Origin: Pseudomonas sp. UBA1879
GTDB taxonomy: Bacteria > Pseudomonadota > Gammaproteobacteria > Pseudomonadales > Pseudomonadaceae
Assembly: GCF_002338065.1 (NCBI RefSeq)
Contig: NZ_DDHJ01000001.1
Coordinates: 1-64,000, forward strand
DNA length: 64,000 nt
Direction of reading: 5' to 3'
Made by a program: the position numbers and the translations under genes. Each line of letters begins with the position of its first letter. The first letter of the stretch is position 1. Below the pieces are notes generated by a model, which saw nothing but the letters and a program-made list of their open reading frames with translations, had not been told where the DNA came from and did not search any database. Positions 27,152 through 35,749 of this stretch are shown here, piece by piece.

Positions 27152-27192
27152 AAAAGACCGCCCCAGTCAATTCGGCTCAGGCGGTTTTTTTT
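27152..27192 (+). terminator. Rho-independent terminator after the short pilin-like gene
   Basis: ACCGCC (27157-27162) pairs with GGCGGT (27180-27185), followed by a run of Ts. It separates the short gene from the main fimbrial operon. The remaining 266 bp to the fimA start should carry that operon's promoter; I see no invertible-element repeats there. Confidence 0.75.
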
Positions 27193-27458
27193 GCGTCCGG
27201 GGATTGCCCGTGGTGACGAATCCTTACACCGCCCCGGCAATCCTTCATTCACCTTTTTTTCAGACGATATCCCGCGAAGCCACGCCGTTCGTGGGTTGTG
27301 TCATAGCTCTGTCATGTCCTACGGAAATGTCCGGCGCACTGCACTGTCATTTCTGCAAGTTCAAAGTACATAGCCTGACAGCCGCCTATCAGGCGTTTCC
27401 TTATAGTTCTCATCGTCCTCTTGGGCACACACGAATTGACACAAGGAACGTCGTTAAC

Positions 27459-28043
27459 ATGAAAAAGATCTCTCTTTCTCTGGCTATCGTGGCCGCAATG
27501 GGCTTGGGTGCAGTGGGCAGTGCCAACGCAGCGAACAATGGCAAGCTGGTCTTCAATGGCACCCTCACCAATATCACCTGTGACATCGGTGCCGGTACCG
27601 GTGCCAGCCCCGGCACTAATCCGGGCGAAATCAACGTCGACATGGGCAACGTCTCGTTCTCCGAGATTGGCCGCTTCGCCGACAACAAACTGGCCACCGC
27701 GTCGCCAATTCAACTGCTGGTCAACTGCACCGGCGGCGCTGCGCAATACAACACCGTCGACATGCGCTTCGTCGCGCGTCAGGGCAGTGGCCTGGATAAC
27801 CTCGATCAGAAGCTGCTGCGCACCACCGGCGCTGCCGACGGCGTGGGCATTGGCCTGCTCAATTCTTCGTATCAGTTGATGGACCTGAGCGGTAACGAAA
27901 CCATCGACGCACCGCTGGTCCAGGATGGCGCAGGCGGTGCCACGGCTGAACTCAACTTCGGTGCGGTGTATGTGCTCAACGGCGCAAGCACCAACCCTGG
28001 TAATGCGGATGGCTTCCTGCCGTTCGTGATGGATTATCAGTGA
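27459..28043 (+). CDS. Major type 1-like fimbrial subunit
   Basis: The 194-aa pilin has a signal peptide (MKKISLSLAIVAAMGLGAVG ... ANA), an N-terminal extension strand (NNGKLVFNGTLTNITCDIG), two cysteines (TCDI and VNCTGG) for the pilin disulfide, and the C-terminal DGFLPFVMDYQ with the penultimate Tyr typical of chaperone-usher subunits. The ATG at 27459 is preceded by a weak ribosome binding site (AAGGAACG); 85 upstream in-frame codons are discarded. It heads the chaperone-usher operon. Confidence 0.92.
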   Translation: MKKISLSLAIVAAMGLGAVGSANAANNGKLVFNGTLTNITCDIGAGTGASPGTNPGEINVDMGNVSFSEIGRFADNKLATASPIQLLVNCTGGAAQYNTVDMRFVARQGSGLDNLDQKLLRTTGAADGVGIGLLNSSYQLMDLSGNETIDAPLVQDGAGGATAELNFGAVYVLNGASTNPGNADGFLPFVMDYQ

Positions 28044-28049
28044 GGCCTC

Positions 28050-28076
28050 GGCGGGGCCAGCATTGCTGGCCCCGCC
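28050..28076 (+). terminator. GC-rich hairpin after the major pilin gene
   Basis: GGCGGGGCCAGC / GCTGGCCCCGCC, a perfect 12-bp stem with a 3-nt loop, lies just after the pilin stop and has no T-run. It would block 3' exonucleases and leave excess pilin mRNA relative to chaperone and usher, as seen in other fimbrial operons. Function is inferred from structure. Confidence 0.7.
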
Positions 28077-28104
28077 ACCCTCCGATCAAGAGACGCCCCT
28101 CATC

Positions 28105-28860
28105 ATGTTTTTTCATCTTCTACGACGCCCGGCGCTGTGGTTATGCGCAGCACTGGCGATGACCCCGGCCGTTCAAGCGCAGGCCGGTATCGTGTTGAAC
28201 ACCACCCGTGTGATCTACCCGGCCACGGACAAGGAAGTCAGCCTGCAAGTTCACAACACCGGCACCTCCGAAATCCTCGCCCAGTCGTGGCTCGAAGCTG
28301 ACAACGAGAGTCCGTCGGCCAGCCATCCATTGTTCGTGATCACCCCCGCGCTGGCGCGACTGGCTGGCAATGCCAAGCAATTGATCCGGATCATCTACGC
28401 CGGGGAAGGCTTGCCGAATGACCGGGAATCGGTGCTGTGGCTCAACGTTCAGGAGATTCCGCAGGTCGCTCGTGAAAACGAGCTGCAGATCGCCATCCGT
28501 CAGCGCATCAAATTGTTTTATCGGCCCCGAGGCTTGACCGAAGACCCGCTGCAGGCCGCGCAGGCCCTGCAATGGCAACTGCGCGACGGGCAACTCGAGG
28601 TCGTCAATCCCGGCCCCTATCACGTCTCGATGATCAAGCTTTCGGCAGCTCATCGGGGGGAGGTGGCGTTTGAACAGGACAGTCGAATGCTCACTCCCCA
28701 TTCGCGCGTGCGATTCCCGTTGAAAGAAGGGCGTCGCAATGACCTGTTGGACCTGACATTCATCAGCATCAACGATTTCGGGGGCCAGGAGGCCTACCGC
28801 GCGAAAGTGTCAACCGACCGACCCACTCAGGCGACCAAGTCCGAGTCACGCCCCGACTAG
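28105..28860 (+). CDS. Periplasmic fimbrial chaperone (PapD/FimC family)
   Basis: The 251-aa chaperone holds subunits in the periplasm by donor-strand complementation. Signal peptide to about AQA; the mature start IVLNTTRVIYP carries the conserved Arg (PapD Arg8), and RQRIKLFYRPRGL carries the conserved Lys (PapD Lys112). The stretch NDRESVLWLNVQEIP is the family signature. The ATG at 28105 is chosen because it begins a proper signal peptide. It is co-transcribed with the pilin. Confidence 0.94.
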   Translation: MFFHLLRRPALWLCAALAMTPAVQAQAGIVLNTTRVIYPATDKEVSLQVHNTGTSEILAQSWLEADNESPSASHPLFVITPALARLAGNAKQLIRIIYAGEGLPNDRESVLWLNVQEIPQVARENELQIAIRQRIKLFYRPRGLTEDPLQAAQALQWQLRDGQLEVVNPGPYHVSMIKLSAAHRGEVAFEQDSRMLTPHSRVRFPLKEGRRNDLLDLTFISINDFGGQEAYRAKVSTDRPTQATKSESRPD

Positions 28861-28995
28861 CCACCGCCACGCCGGTCGGGATTTTTCGTTACCCCACCTT
28901 TTCAAGCCGGAAATGCATCCGGCTTCTGCGTCGCACGCCTGTGAGAAAGGAATCCACGGGTGCATCGACACTCAGAGTGCGAGTGAAATCAGCTA

Positions 28996-31593
28996 ATGGA
29001 ACGGCGAGACAACAACACCCCGAAACGTAGTTCGAAACCCGACCTGCCCGACAAACCAAGGCCTGCTTGCACGCTGCGCATCCCCATGGAGCGTCATCCC
29101 CTGGCCGCTCGCGTCACCGCTGCCGTTGCGTGGATGGTCAGCGTGAGCGCCCTGGCAATGACCGACGGCAGCGCTGACAGCGAGGCATCCGCATCGACCG
29201 CCTCAACCCTGAAATTCAACACGTCGTTCATCCAGGGAACCGATCAGCCCGCTGATCTGGAGACGTTTCTGCAAGGCAACAGCGTGGTGCCGGGGACTTA
29301 TCGTGTCGACATCTACGTGAATCGGACCTTGAGCGGACGGCGCGACGTGCAGTTCATGGCGAACGCGACAACTGGCGTGATCGAAGCCTGCCTGACCCTT
29401 GAGATGCTGACCCAATTCGGCATGGACACCTCCGCGTTGAACACTACTGACAGTGTGCCCGACCGCTGCTTCGATCTCGCCGCCAACGTCCAATTCGCTC
29501 AGGTCGAATATCAGCCCACCAGCCTGCGGCTGAACATCAGCATTCCGCAGGCCATGATGCTGCGCAGCGTACGGGGCTACGTCCCGCCCGAGTTATGGGA
29601 TGAGGGTGAAACGGCAGCGTTCATCAATTACAGCTTCAATGGCGCTCGTCGTACGCGCGGCGATCAGACTCAAGATCAGTATTACCTGGGTCTGCGCAAC
29701 GGACTGAACCTGGGGGCGTGGCGGCTGCGCAATGAATCCTCGCTGGCCTACGGCGATGCACAGCCTTACCGCTTTCGCAGCAATCGGACCTTTCTCCAAC
29801 GCGACGTGACAGCGCTGAAAAGCCAGCTGACCCTGGGTGAAACCTTCACCGATTCCCAGGTCTTCGACAGTGTGCGTTTTCTCGGCGCCACGCTGGCGTC
29901 CGATGACGGCATGCTTCCCGACCGCGAACGGGTCTATGCGCCGATCATTCGAGGCATCGCCGAGACCAACGCGACCGTGGAAGTGCGGCAGAACGGTTTC
30001 ATGCTCTTCAGCGGCAACGTGTCGCCGGGGCCCTTCGTAATATCAGATATTTACCCCAGCGGCTCCAACGGCGATCTGGAGATCACCGTGGTCGAGGCCG
30101 ACGGCCGCAAGCGCGTTTTCGTACAGGCCTATGCGTCACTGCCGATCATGGTGCCAAAGGGGGCGTTGCGCTACAGCCTCGCCGCGGGGCAGTACGACAG
30201 CCATGACGCTTCGGGAGCGTCACCGGCATTTACCAGCGCGACGTTGATCTACGGCCTGACCGAGCAGGTCACGGTGGCTGGCGGTACGGAAATCGCCGAA
30301 GACTTTCGGGCGGGCAACATCGGGGCAGGGGTCAACACCGGCCTGGGCGCGGTGTCGCTGGACCTCACCCAATCCGTCAGCGAGCAGCCCCGCACAACCC
30401 AGACCGGACAGAGCTTTAGAGTGCGTTACGCCAACACCTTGGATCTGACCCATACCACGCTGGCAGTGGCCGGCTATCGCTATTCCACCGACGGCTATCG
30501 CACGTTCGCCGAGCATGTCGAAGAGCGCTCGGCGTTGAACGGCGTCGGCCTCGGGCGCGCCAAGGACCGCGTCGAATTCAGTCTCACCCAGGCGCTGCCC
30601 GCGCAGTCTGCGTCGCTGAGCTTTACCGGTTCCGAGCAACGTTACTGGGATTCCGCCAGCAAGACTCGACAGTTTTATCTGACGTGGAACGCGGCTTGGC
30701 GCAGCCTCAGCTATGGCATTTCCGTCGAGCGTAATCAGACTTTTCTGATTGACGGCCAGCGCCAATCGGATAACCGCGTCGCTTTGACATTGAGCCTGCC
30801 CTTGGGGAACAGCCCGTCATCTTCGAGAGCCTTCCTCAATGCCGTGCGCGACAGCGCTGGCGATCACGACCTTCAGGCGGGGCTCAGTGGTCAGGTATTC
30901 GATGATCGAAGCACCTTCTATTCGCTGCAGACCGGGCATGACAGCCGTTCGGGGGCGTCCGCTTCCGGCAAGATCAACACGACCACCTCATTCGGGCGGT
31001 TCGATGCCGGGTATGGCCAGGGCCGCGATTACCGGGCGTTCAATGTGGGCGCAGCGGGCTCGGTGGTCGCCCACGCGGGCGGCGTGAACCTTGGCCAGCC
31101 GCTCGGCGAAACGTTTGCCTTGGTGCAAGTCAAGGATGTCGCCGGGGCGCGGCTGAACAATGACAGCCACATCGAAACCGCCGCAAACGGCTACGCGGTG
31201 TTGCCCTATGTCCAGCCGTATCGCGGCAACTGGGTCAGCCTTGACACCCGCCAATTGGGCGCCGATGTGGAGCTGGAAAACCCGGTCACGCAGGTCATTC
31301 CTCGTCGGGGAGCCGTATCCCGGGTGAACTTCAAGGCGAAGGTCGGGCGTCGCGTGCAGTTCGAAATGACGCGCGAAGACGGCAGCCGCCTGCCGCTCGG
31401 CGCAATGGTCGAAGACGACCACGGCAAGTCGCTCGCGGCGGTCGACCCCACCAGCCGTGCATTGGTATTGAGCGAGGAGGATAGCGGCACCCTGGTGGTC
31501 AAATGGGCCGATCAGCAGTGCCAGGCGCGGTTCGCGTTACCGCCGCGTGACCCGCAGCGCACCTATGACCGAATCAAGGTGACGTGCCAATGA
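28996..31593 (+). CDS. Outer-membrane fimbrial usher (FimD/PapC family)
   Basis: The 865-aa usher assembles and secretes the fimbria. It shows an N-terminal domain with LKFNTSFIQG and DLETFLQGNSVVPGTYRVDIYVN, a 24-strand barrel region with a plug, and a C-terminal domain with YAVLPYVQPYRGNWVSLD and PRRGAVSRVNFK. Two starts are possible: 28996, with a ~30-residue charged leader, or the ATG at 29086, which begins a compact signal peptide (MERHPLAARVTAAVAWMVSV). Neither has a strong ribosome binding site. The stop overlaps the next chaperone gene. Confidence 0.94.
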   Translation: MERRDNNTPKRSSKPDLPDKPRPACTLRIPMERHPLAARVTAAVAWMVSVSALAMTDGSADSEASASTASTLKFNTSFIQGTDQPADLETFLQGNSVVPGTYRVDIYVNRTLSGRRDVQFMANATTGVIEACLTLEMLTQFGMDTSALNTTDSVPDRCFDLAANVQFAQVEYQPTSLRLNISIPQAMMLRSVRGYVPPELWDEGETAAFINYSFNGARRTRGDQTQDQYYLGLRNGLNLGAWRLRNESSLAYGDAQPYRFRSNRTFLQRDVTALKSQLTLGETFTDSQVFDSVRFLGATLASDDGMLPDRERVYAPIIRGIAETNATVEVRQNGFMLFSGNVSPGPFVISDIYPSGSNGDLEITVVEADGRKRVFVQAYASLPIMVPKGALRYSLAAGQYDSHDASGASPAFTSATLIYGLTEQVTVAGGTEIAEDFRAGNIGAGVNTGLGAVSLDLTQSVSEQPRTTQTGQSFRVRYANTLDLTHTTLAVAGYRYSTDGYRTFAEHVEERSALNGVGLGRAKDRVEFSLTQALPAQSASLSFTGSEQRYWDSASKTRQFYLTWNAAWRSLSYGISVERNQTFLIDGQRQSDNRVALTLSLPLGNSPSSSRAFLNAVRDSAGDHDLQAGLSGQVFDDRSTFYSLQTGHDSRSGASASGKINTTTSFGRFDAGYGQGRDYRAFNVGAAGSVVAHAGGVNLGQPLGETFALVQVKDVAGARLNNDSHIETAANGYAVLPYVQPYRGNWVSLDTRQLGADVELENPVTQVIPRRGAVSRVNFKAKVGRRVQFEMTREDGSRLPLGAMVEDDHGKSLAAVDPTSRALVLSEEDSGTLVVKWADQQCQARFALPPRDPQRTYDRIKVTCQ

Positions 31594-32387
31594 AACAGGT
31601 GATTGCGATGTGCCTCGTTGCGCTGCTCGTTCCTTTGTGGGCATGTCCGGCACAGGCCGTAGTGTCATTGGGCGGTACCCGGTTGGTGTTCGACGGTCGG
31701 TTCCGAGAGGCGATCCTCGACGTCAGTAATCCGGGTCAGGCGCAGGTGCTGATTCAAGCGTGGATCGCGAAGCCAGGCGCCGCTCCTTCAGCCCAAGCGG
31801 ATTTGCCGTTCGTCCTTACGCCTCATCTGGCGCAGATTCCGGCGATGGGGCGGCACAGGCTGCGGGTGCTGTATGAGGGCGTCGGCATGCCGCTGGACCG
31901 CGAATCCTTACTGCACCTGTACGTGCTGGAAGTGCCCCGCCGCAGCGAGGCCCGGCAGCAGTTGAGCATCGCGGTGCGCCAGCGCATCAACATGTTTTAC
32001 CGACCAGAAGGTCTCGCTGGCGATCCTGCTGACGTGCCGCTACGTCTTCGCTGGCAGCGGGGAAAGCCAGATTCCCACACCCTCAATGTGCGCAATCCAA
32101 CGCCTTTTCATGCCTCCCTGCTGAACATTGCATTCAATGGGGTCGAGGTCAGTGAAGACCTGATGATCGAGCCGTTCTCCGAGCGCTTATTGCCCCTGCC
32201 GAAGACGCTACCGGAAGGGCTGTCACGTCTTGCCGGGGAGGGATGCCTGAGCTTCAAGGCCCTGACCGATTACGGCGGTCAACGCGACTTTTCCACCCAA
32301 GGACATGACTCGGAGCCGTTCACGGCGCGCCTGCGCGACGCCTCCGGTCGCACCCCTGCGTCTCCTCAATTCATCGAGAAATGCTGA
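31590..32387 (+). CDS. Second fimbrial chaperone lacking the conserved lysine
   Basis: The 265-aa PapD-family chaperone has a signal peptide ending near CPAQA. The conserved Arg is kept (GGTRLVFDG, Arg31 of the precursor) and so is the family signature LDRESLLHLYVLEVP. In the strand that normally reads IKLFYRP this protein reads INMFYRP, so the subunit-anchoring Lys (PapD Lys112) is Asn134. It is translationally coupled to the usher (ATGA). It may be dedicated to the tip protein that follows, or use a different anchoring scheme. Confidence 0.9.
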   Translation: MKQVIAMCLVALLVPLWACPAQAVVSLGGTRLVFDGRFREAILDVSNPGQAQVLIQAWIAKPGAAPSAQADLPFVLTPHLAQIPAMGRHRLRVLYEGVGMPLDRESLLHLYVLEVPRRSEARQQLSIAVRQRINMFYRPEGLAGDPADVPLRLRWQRGKPDSHTLNVRNPTPFHASLLNIAFNGVEVSEDLMIEPFSERLLPLPKTLPEGLSRLAGEGCLSFKALTDYGGQRDFSTQGHDSEPFTARLRDASGRTPASPQFIEKC

Positions 32388-32389
32388 AC

Positions 32390-33382
32390 ATGACACCGTT
32401 CATATTGACCCGTTGGTGCACGACGTTTCTGTGCGCACTGCTGCTTCCCGCAACCGGCATGGCCATGACCTGCAAAACCCAAGACACGGGCGACACCGTG
32501 ATGCGTGCCGACCTCAGCAGCAGTGTCGCGATCCCGGCGAGTTTGCCTGATGGTAGCGTCGTCTGGCGTTCGGAACGGCTGAACGCGGTCGTTGAATGCT
32601 CCCGCGAAGCAGCAGGGCCTGCGGAAGAGGTTGTGCTGTACTTGAATCCTGAAAATGTCCAGATCGGTCAGGGTATTCGTGCGGGGCTGACACTCAATGG
32701 CGTCGATTACCTGCAAAGCAGCGGGCGGGTGCCTACACAACAGGTGCTCCCCGCCTGCACTGAGGGCTTGGGCAATATCGCGGCCTGTCCGAAGGTCAGC
32801 TTCAATTTGCCGTTTTCAGTGTTCATCGAGAAATACGGCCCCACTCCGCCGTCCGGGGCCGCCAGCGATGTGTCCGACTACCGCATGTTCCAGGTCGACA
32901 GCGGCAACGGCATGAACCCGCTGCCGGACAACAACCTCAACTACATCATCAACAACCTGACGGGCCTGCGATTCGTGGCGTGTAATGCGCAGCTGCGCGT
33001 GCTGCCAGAGACCGTCGACTTCGGGAGCGTGCCGATCAAGAACGTTCGCGTGGGCGAAGTGGCGACGTTTGAGCGATTCGCCCTGGCGACGAGCCGAACC
33101 TGTGATTCGCCCTTTAGCCTCAATGCCCGATTCACCCCGGTGTCCGGCACGCTGGCGGGCGATGTGCTAGTGCCCGTCAACAATGACAGCATCGGCATCC
33201 GCATCACCCACGCCCCTGCCCACCGACCGATTCGCTTCAACGAGCCGTTTCACATCATTGACCTGCTGGACGACACCTATTCCGGTACGGCGGATTTCAA
33301 CGCCGAGTTGGTGTGGCAAACCAACGCCCCAACCCCCGGCCCGTTCTCGGCGGAGGTGTTCGTGGACCTGTTCTACGAGTAG
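32390..33382 (+). CDS. Fimbrial tip adhesin-like subunit
   Basis: The ~330-aa exported protein (signal peptide to about TGMAM) has two parts: an N-terminal ~190 residues with four Cys (TCKTQD, VECSREA, PACTEG, AACPKV), likely the adhesive domain, and a C-terminal pilin domain with paired Cys (VACNAQLRVLP and TCDSPFSL) ending in FSAEVFVDLFYE. The final Tyr-Glu is typical of subunits. Its length and last place in the operon fit a tip adhesin. The ligand is unknown. The ATG at 32381 is possible, but GAGA spacing favours 32390. Confidence 0.85.
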   Translation: MTPFILTRWCTTFLCALLLPATGMAMTCKTQDTGDTVMRADLSSSVAIPASLPDGSVVWRSERLNAVVECSREAAGPAEEVVLYLNPENVQIGQGIRAGLTLNGVDYLQSSGRVPTQQVLPACTEGLGNIAACPKVSFNLPFSVFIEKYGPTPPSGAASDVSDYRMFQVDSGNGMNPLPDNNLNYIINNLTGLRFVACNAQLRVLPETVDFGSVPIKNVRVGEVATFERFALATSRTCDSPFSLNARFTPVSGTLAGDVLVPVNNDSIGIRITHAPAHRPIRFNEPFHIIDLLDDTYSGTADFNAELVWQTNAPTPGPFSAEVFVDLFYE

Positions 33383-33487
33383 CCGTTGCTCGGTTGCCAT
33401 GGGCGGTGGAGGGCGATTCAGGTATGCTGCGCGGCCTGCGGGCAACGCCTGTTCGCCCATCGATCTTCCAGCGCTCACGGAGCTTCC

Positions 33488-33724
33488 ATGACCACCCCCG
33501 AACACACGCCAGCTCCCGACAGCGCGGACGTTACCGCCGATACCTACGCCGAGCCGGGTGAGAAAAAAGCCGCCATTCCCGCCTTCGGTTTCCCGTTCAA
33601 ACCGGGCGAATTGCTGCAGGCGAAGAAGCCCTCGTCGCACTACAAGGGCGCAGGCAAATCGAATCACGACAAACGCCCAGGCGCGGCGCCTTCAGGCACC
33701 CGCCGCTCAATGGGCAAGCGCTGA
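33488..33724 (+). CDS. Small basic hypothetical protein
   Basis: A 78-aa protein starts at an ATG with GGAGCTTCC directly upstream. The N-terminal half is acidic and Ala/Thr-rich; the C-terminal half is basic (QAKKPSSHYKGAGKSNHDKR) and ends RRSMGKR. I do not recognise a domain. Disorder and a positive tail would suit a nucleic-acid-binding role, but that is only a guess. It stands alone between the fimbrial operon and the GlxA-type gene. Confidence 0.65.
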   Translation: MTTPEHTPAPDSADVTADTYAEPGEKKAAIPAFGFPFKPGELLQAKKPSSHYKGAGKSNHDKRPGAAPSGTRRSMGKR

Positions 33725-33813
33725 TCACGTTAGACAGGGCTGTGTCGGCTGTTCTGCGTGAATTTACTGGCGAAAGCGGCCGGCCTGTCACTGCGACTGC
33801 GACTGACACAGCG

Positions 33814-33839
33814 ACTTCGCGAGCAAGCTCACTCCCACA
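33814..33839. repeat. Single REP unit
   Basis: CTTCGCGAGCAAGCTCACTC followed by CCACAG is one half of the REP doublet family seen elsewhere in the window. No inverted partner is visible nearby. Confidence 0.78.
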
Positions 33840-33867
33840 GCCCTGAATTGTCGAGCCTGCGGCGTGT

Positions 33868-34830
33868 TCAGCCCTCTTTGCGAAAGCTGTCCCGGTACTG
33901 TGTCGGCGTGACTCCCAGCCGTTGGGTGAAGATCAGCCGCATGCGCGCGGCGCTGCCGAAACCGCAGTGATACGCCACTGCCTTGATCACCATTTCGCTG
34001 CCTTCCAGCAAATGCCGGGCAGCGTCGATGCGGGCGCGTTGCACAAACTCGGCGGGGGTCACTTTTGCCTCGCGGGCGAAAACGCGGGCGAAGCTGCGCG
34101 GACTCATTGACACGACTTCAGCCAAGCGTTCCACCGAGAAAGGCTCGCTGATGTGCTCCATCACGTAGCGTTGAATCTTCGTCACCGGCGAATCATCGTC
34201 TGTCGATGCACTCAGGTAGGGGCTGAACTGCGATTGCCCGCCTTGGCGCTGGGCCACCACCAACAACCGCTTGGCGACCGCCAGCGAGATGGCTGGGCCA
34301 TGGTCCTCAGCGACGAGCGCCAATGCCATGTCGATCCCCGCCGTGACCCCTGCCGAGGTCATCAGCTTGCCGTCGCGCACATAGATCCGGTCAGGCTCGA
34401 CCCTGGCGTTCGGGAACAGGTCGGCCAACTGCTGAGCATGGCTCCAGTGGGTGGCGGCCTGTTTGTCGTCAAGCAATCTGGCGTGCCCGAGGATGAAGGC
34501 TCCGGTGCAAATGGAGCCGTAACGGCCCGCTAACGGCGTCACTTCATTGAGCCACGCCGTGATGTGCGGCATTTCTGCGCTTTCAGGTAACGAAGGGCCG
34601 CCTGGCACCAGAACGATGTCGAATTGCTTGGGTGCATCGGCCAAATCGTATTGGGCGCCGAGGGGCATGCCATTGGAGGCGAGGATGGGGTAGGGCGCCG
34701 CGCCGATGGTCACGATCTGATAGCCCTCGCCCTGAGGCACGAAGCGGTTGGCTTCGGCGAAAACGTCCAGTGGGCCTGCAACGTCCAGGGACTGAACATC
34801 GGGGAACAGTACAATCGCAACGCTTTTCAT
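33868..34830 (-). CDS. GlxA-family transcriptional regulator (DJ-1/PfpI + AraC)
   Basis: The 320-aa regulator has an N-terminal class I glutamine amidotransferase-like (DJ-1/PfpI) domain with the nucleophile-elbow region GSICTGAFILGHARLL and ATHW, and a C-terminal AraC/XylS domain with two helix-turn-helix motifs (SVERLAEVVSMSPRSFARVFAREA and AYHCGFGSAARMRLIF). Relatives such as GbdR, CdhR and ArgR sense amino-acid or quaternary-amine compounds. Here no catabolic operon is adjacent, so the inducer cannot be inferred. Confidence 0.93.
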   Translation of the reverse strand: MKSVAIVLFPDVQSLDVAGPLDVFAEANRFVPQGEGYQIVTIGAAPYPILASNGMPLGAQYDLADAPKQFDIVLVPGGPSLPESAEMPHITAWLNEVTPLAGRYGSICTGAFILGHARLLDDKQAATHWSHAQQLADLFPNARVEPDRIYVRDGKLMTSAGVTAGIDMALALVAEDHGPAISLAVAKRLLVVAQRQGGQSQFSPYLSASTDDDSPVTKIQRYVMEHISEPFSVERLAEVVSMSPRSFARVFAREAKVTPAEFVQRARIDAARHLLEGSEMVIKAVAYHCGFGSAARMRLIFTQRLGVTPTQYRDSFRKEG

Positions 34831-34871
34831 CGATGAGTCTCAGGCGCCCGGCAAAGGGATGAAGATATAGC

Positions 34872-35195
34872 CTATTTCTTCGGCACCGTAGTGACGTTAT
34901 CCCACTCGGTGATCAGCGCTTTCTGGTTCTTGCGGTCGTACAAGCACAGCTCAGTGCCGGTTTTGTTCTTCATGAACGCCTGCTTGTACTGGCCTTTGAT
35001 CAACAGCGCGTTGTACCCGACGCTGTCGTCGAACATCGCAGCGGCGCCGGCAGGTTTGGCGTTTTTCAGGGTACTGGCTGCGACACAGCTGTCGATCAGG
35101 GTTTTGTCGAAGGCTTTCCAGGCGTCCGGGCTGGATGCACTGGCCTGACCTGCAACGGCCGTCAGGGCCAGCAGCACTAAAGTGGTCCGTTTCAT
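34872..35195 (-). CDS. Small exported protein of unknown function
   Basis: The 107-aa protein starts MKRTTLVLLALTAVAGQASA, a good signal peptide cleaved near ASA-SSP, followed by ~85 mature residues with two Cys (DSCVAAS and TELCLYD) that could form a disulfide. I do not recognise a family. Five in-frame codons before the ATG at 35195 are rejected because they precede the charged n-region. It is probably periplasmic, standing alone between GNAT and GlxA-type genes. Confidence 0.72.
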   Translation of the reverse strand: MKRTTLVLLALTAVAGQASASSPDAWKAFDKTLIDSCVAASTLKNAKPAGAAAMFDDSVGYNALLIKGQYKQAFMKNKTGTELCLYDRKNQKALITEWDNVTTVPKK

Positions 35196-35246
35196 AGGCG
35201 TCTCCATCATGGTCTTATCAGCGTAATGACAGCGCGTTTGACTGAA

Positions 35247-35708
35247 TCAGCGGCGTTCTAGTTCGCGACGCTGCACGTAGTACATTTCAGCCCGTTCATA
35301 CAGACGCCGCGCCGTCAGATTGCTCTCCATGACCTTTAGATCAACATACCCTTCGCGTCGCGTGGCGAACGTCTTGAAGATGTGATTCAGCAATGCAAGC
35401 CCTACACCCCGACGCTGCATACGTGGATGCACCACCAGATTGCGGATGAACGCGCTGCGCCAGCATTGCGCAACAGCGACCACCCCTGACGGGTCTTGCA
35501 CCACAAAACACAGCCCTGGGTCGAATTCCGGATCGTCCTCGAAGCCGCTCAGCCACGTCGCGAAATCGGCCACCCGCCCTCCACCCAAGTCAGTGCCGAG
35601 CGTGAGCAGCTGGTGCACCGCAGGGGCGTTTTCGAAGCAGAAGTCCACCGGATACGACAACTCGGGCCATGTCACCGGCGGCCGGGGCCGGCGCAGGTCG
35701 CGACGCAT
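35247..35708 (-). CDS. GNAT-family N-acetyltransferase
   Basis: The ~153-aa protein has the acetyl-CoA-binding motif A of GNAT enzymes: IRNLVVHPRMQRRGVGLALLNHI (V-h-P-x-x-Q-R-R-G-V-G). Motif B follows with VMESNLTARRLYERAEM. The substrate is not predictable. The frame is open to 35795, overlapping the end of cheV; I chose the ATG at 35708, which avoids that overlap, though no strong ribosome binding site marks either. Confidence 0.85.
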   Translation of the reverse strand: MRRDLRRPRPPVTWPELSYPVDFCFENAPAVHQLLTLGTDLGGGRVADFATWLSGFEDDPEFDPGLCFVVQDPSGVVAVAQCWRSAFIRNLVVHPRMQRRGVGLALLNHIFKTFATRREGYVDLKVMESNLTARRLYERAEMYYVQRRELERR

Positions 35709-35749
35709 CAACCAGTAATGATCTGATGACGCGTCGTTAATGTCGGGCT

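Noticed and set aside
27204..27458. Invertible promoter element before the major pilin gene
   Set aside because: I found no pair of inverted repeats flanking the gap and no recombinase gene nearby.
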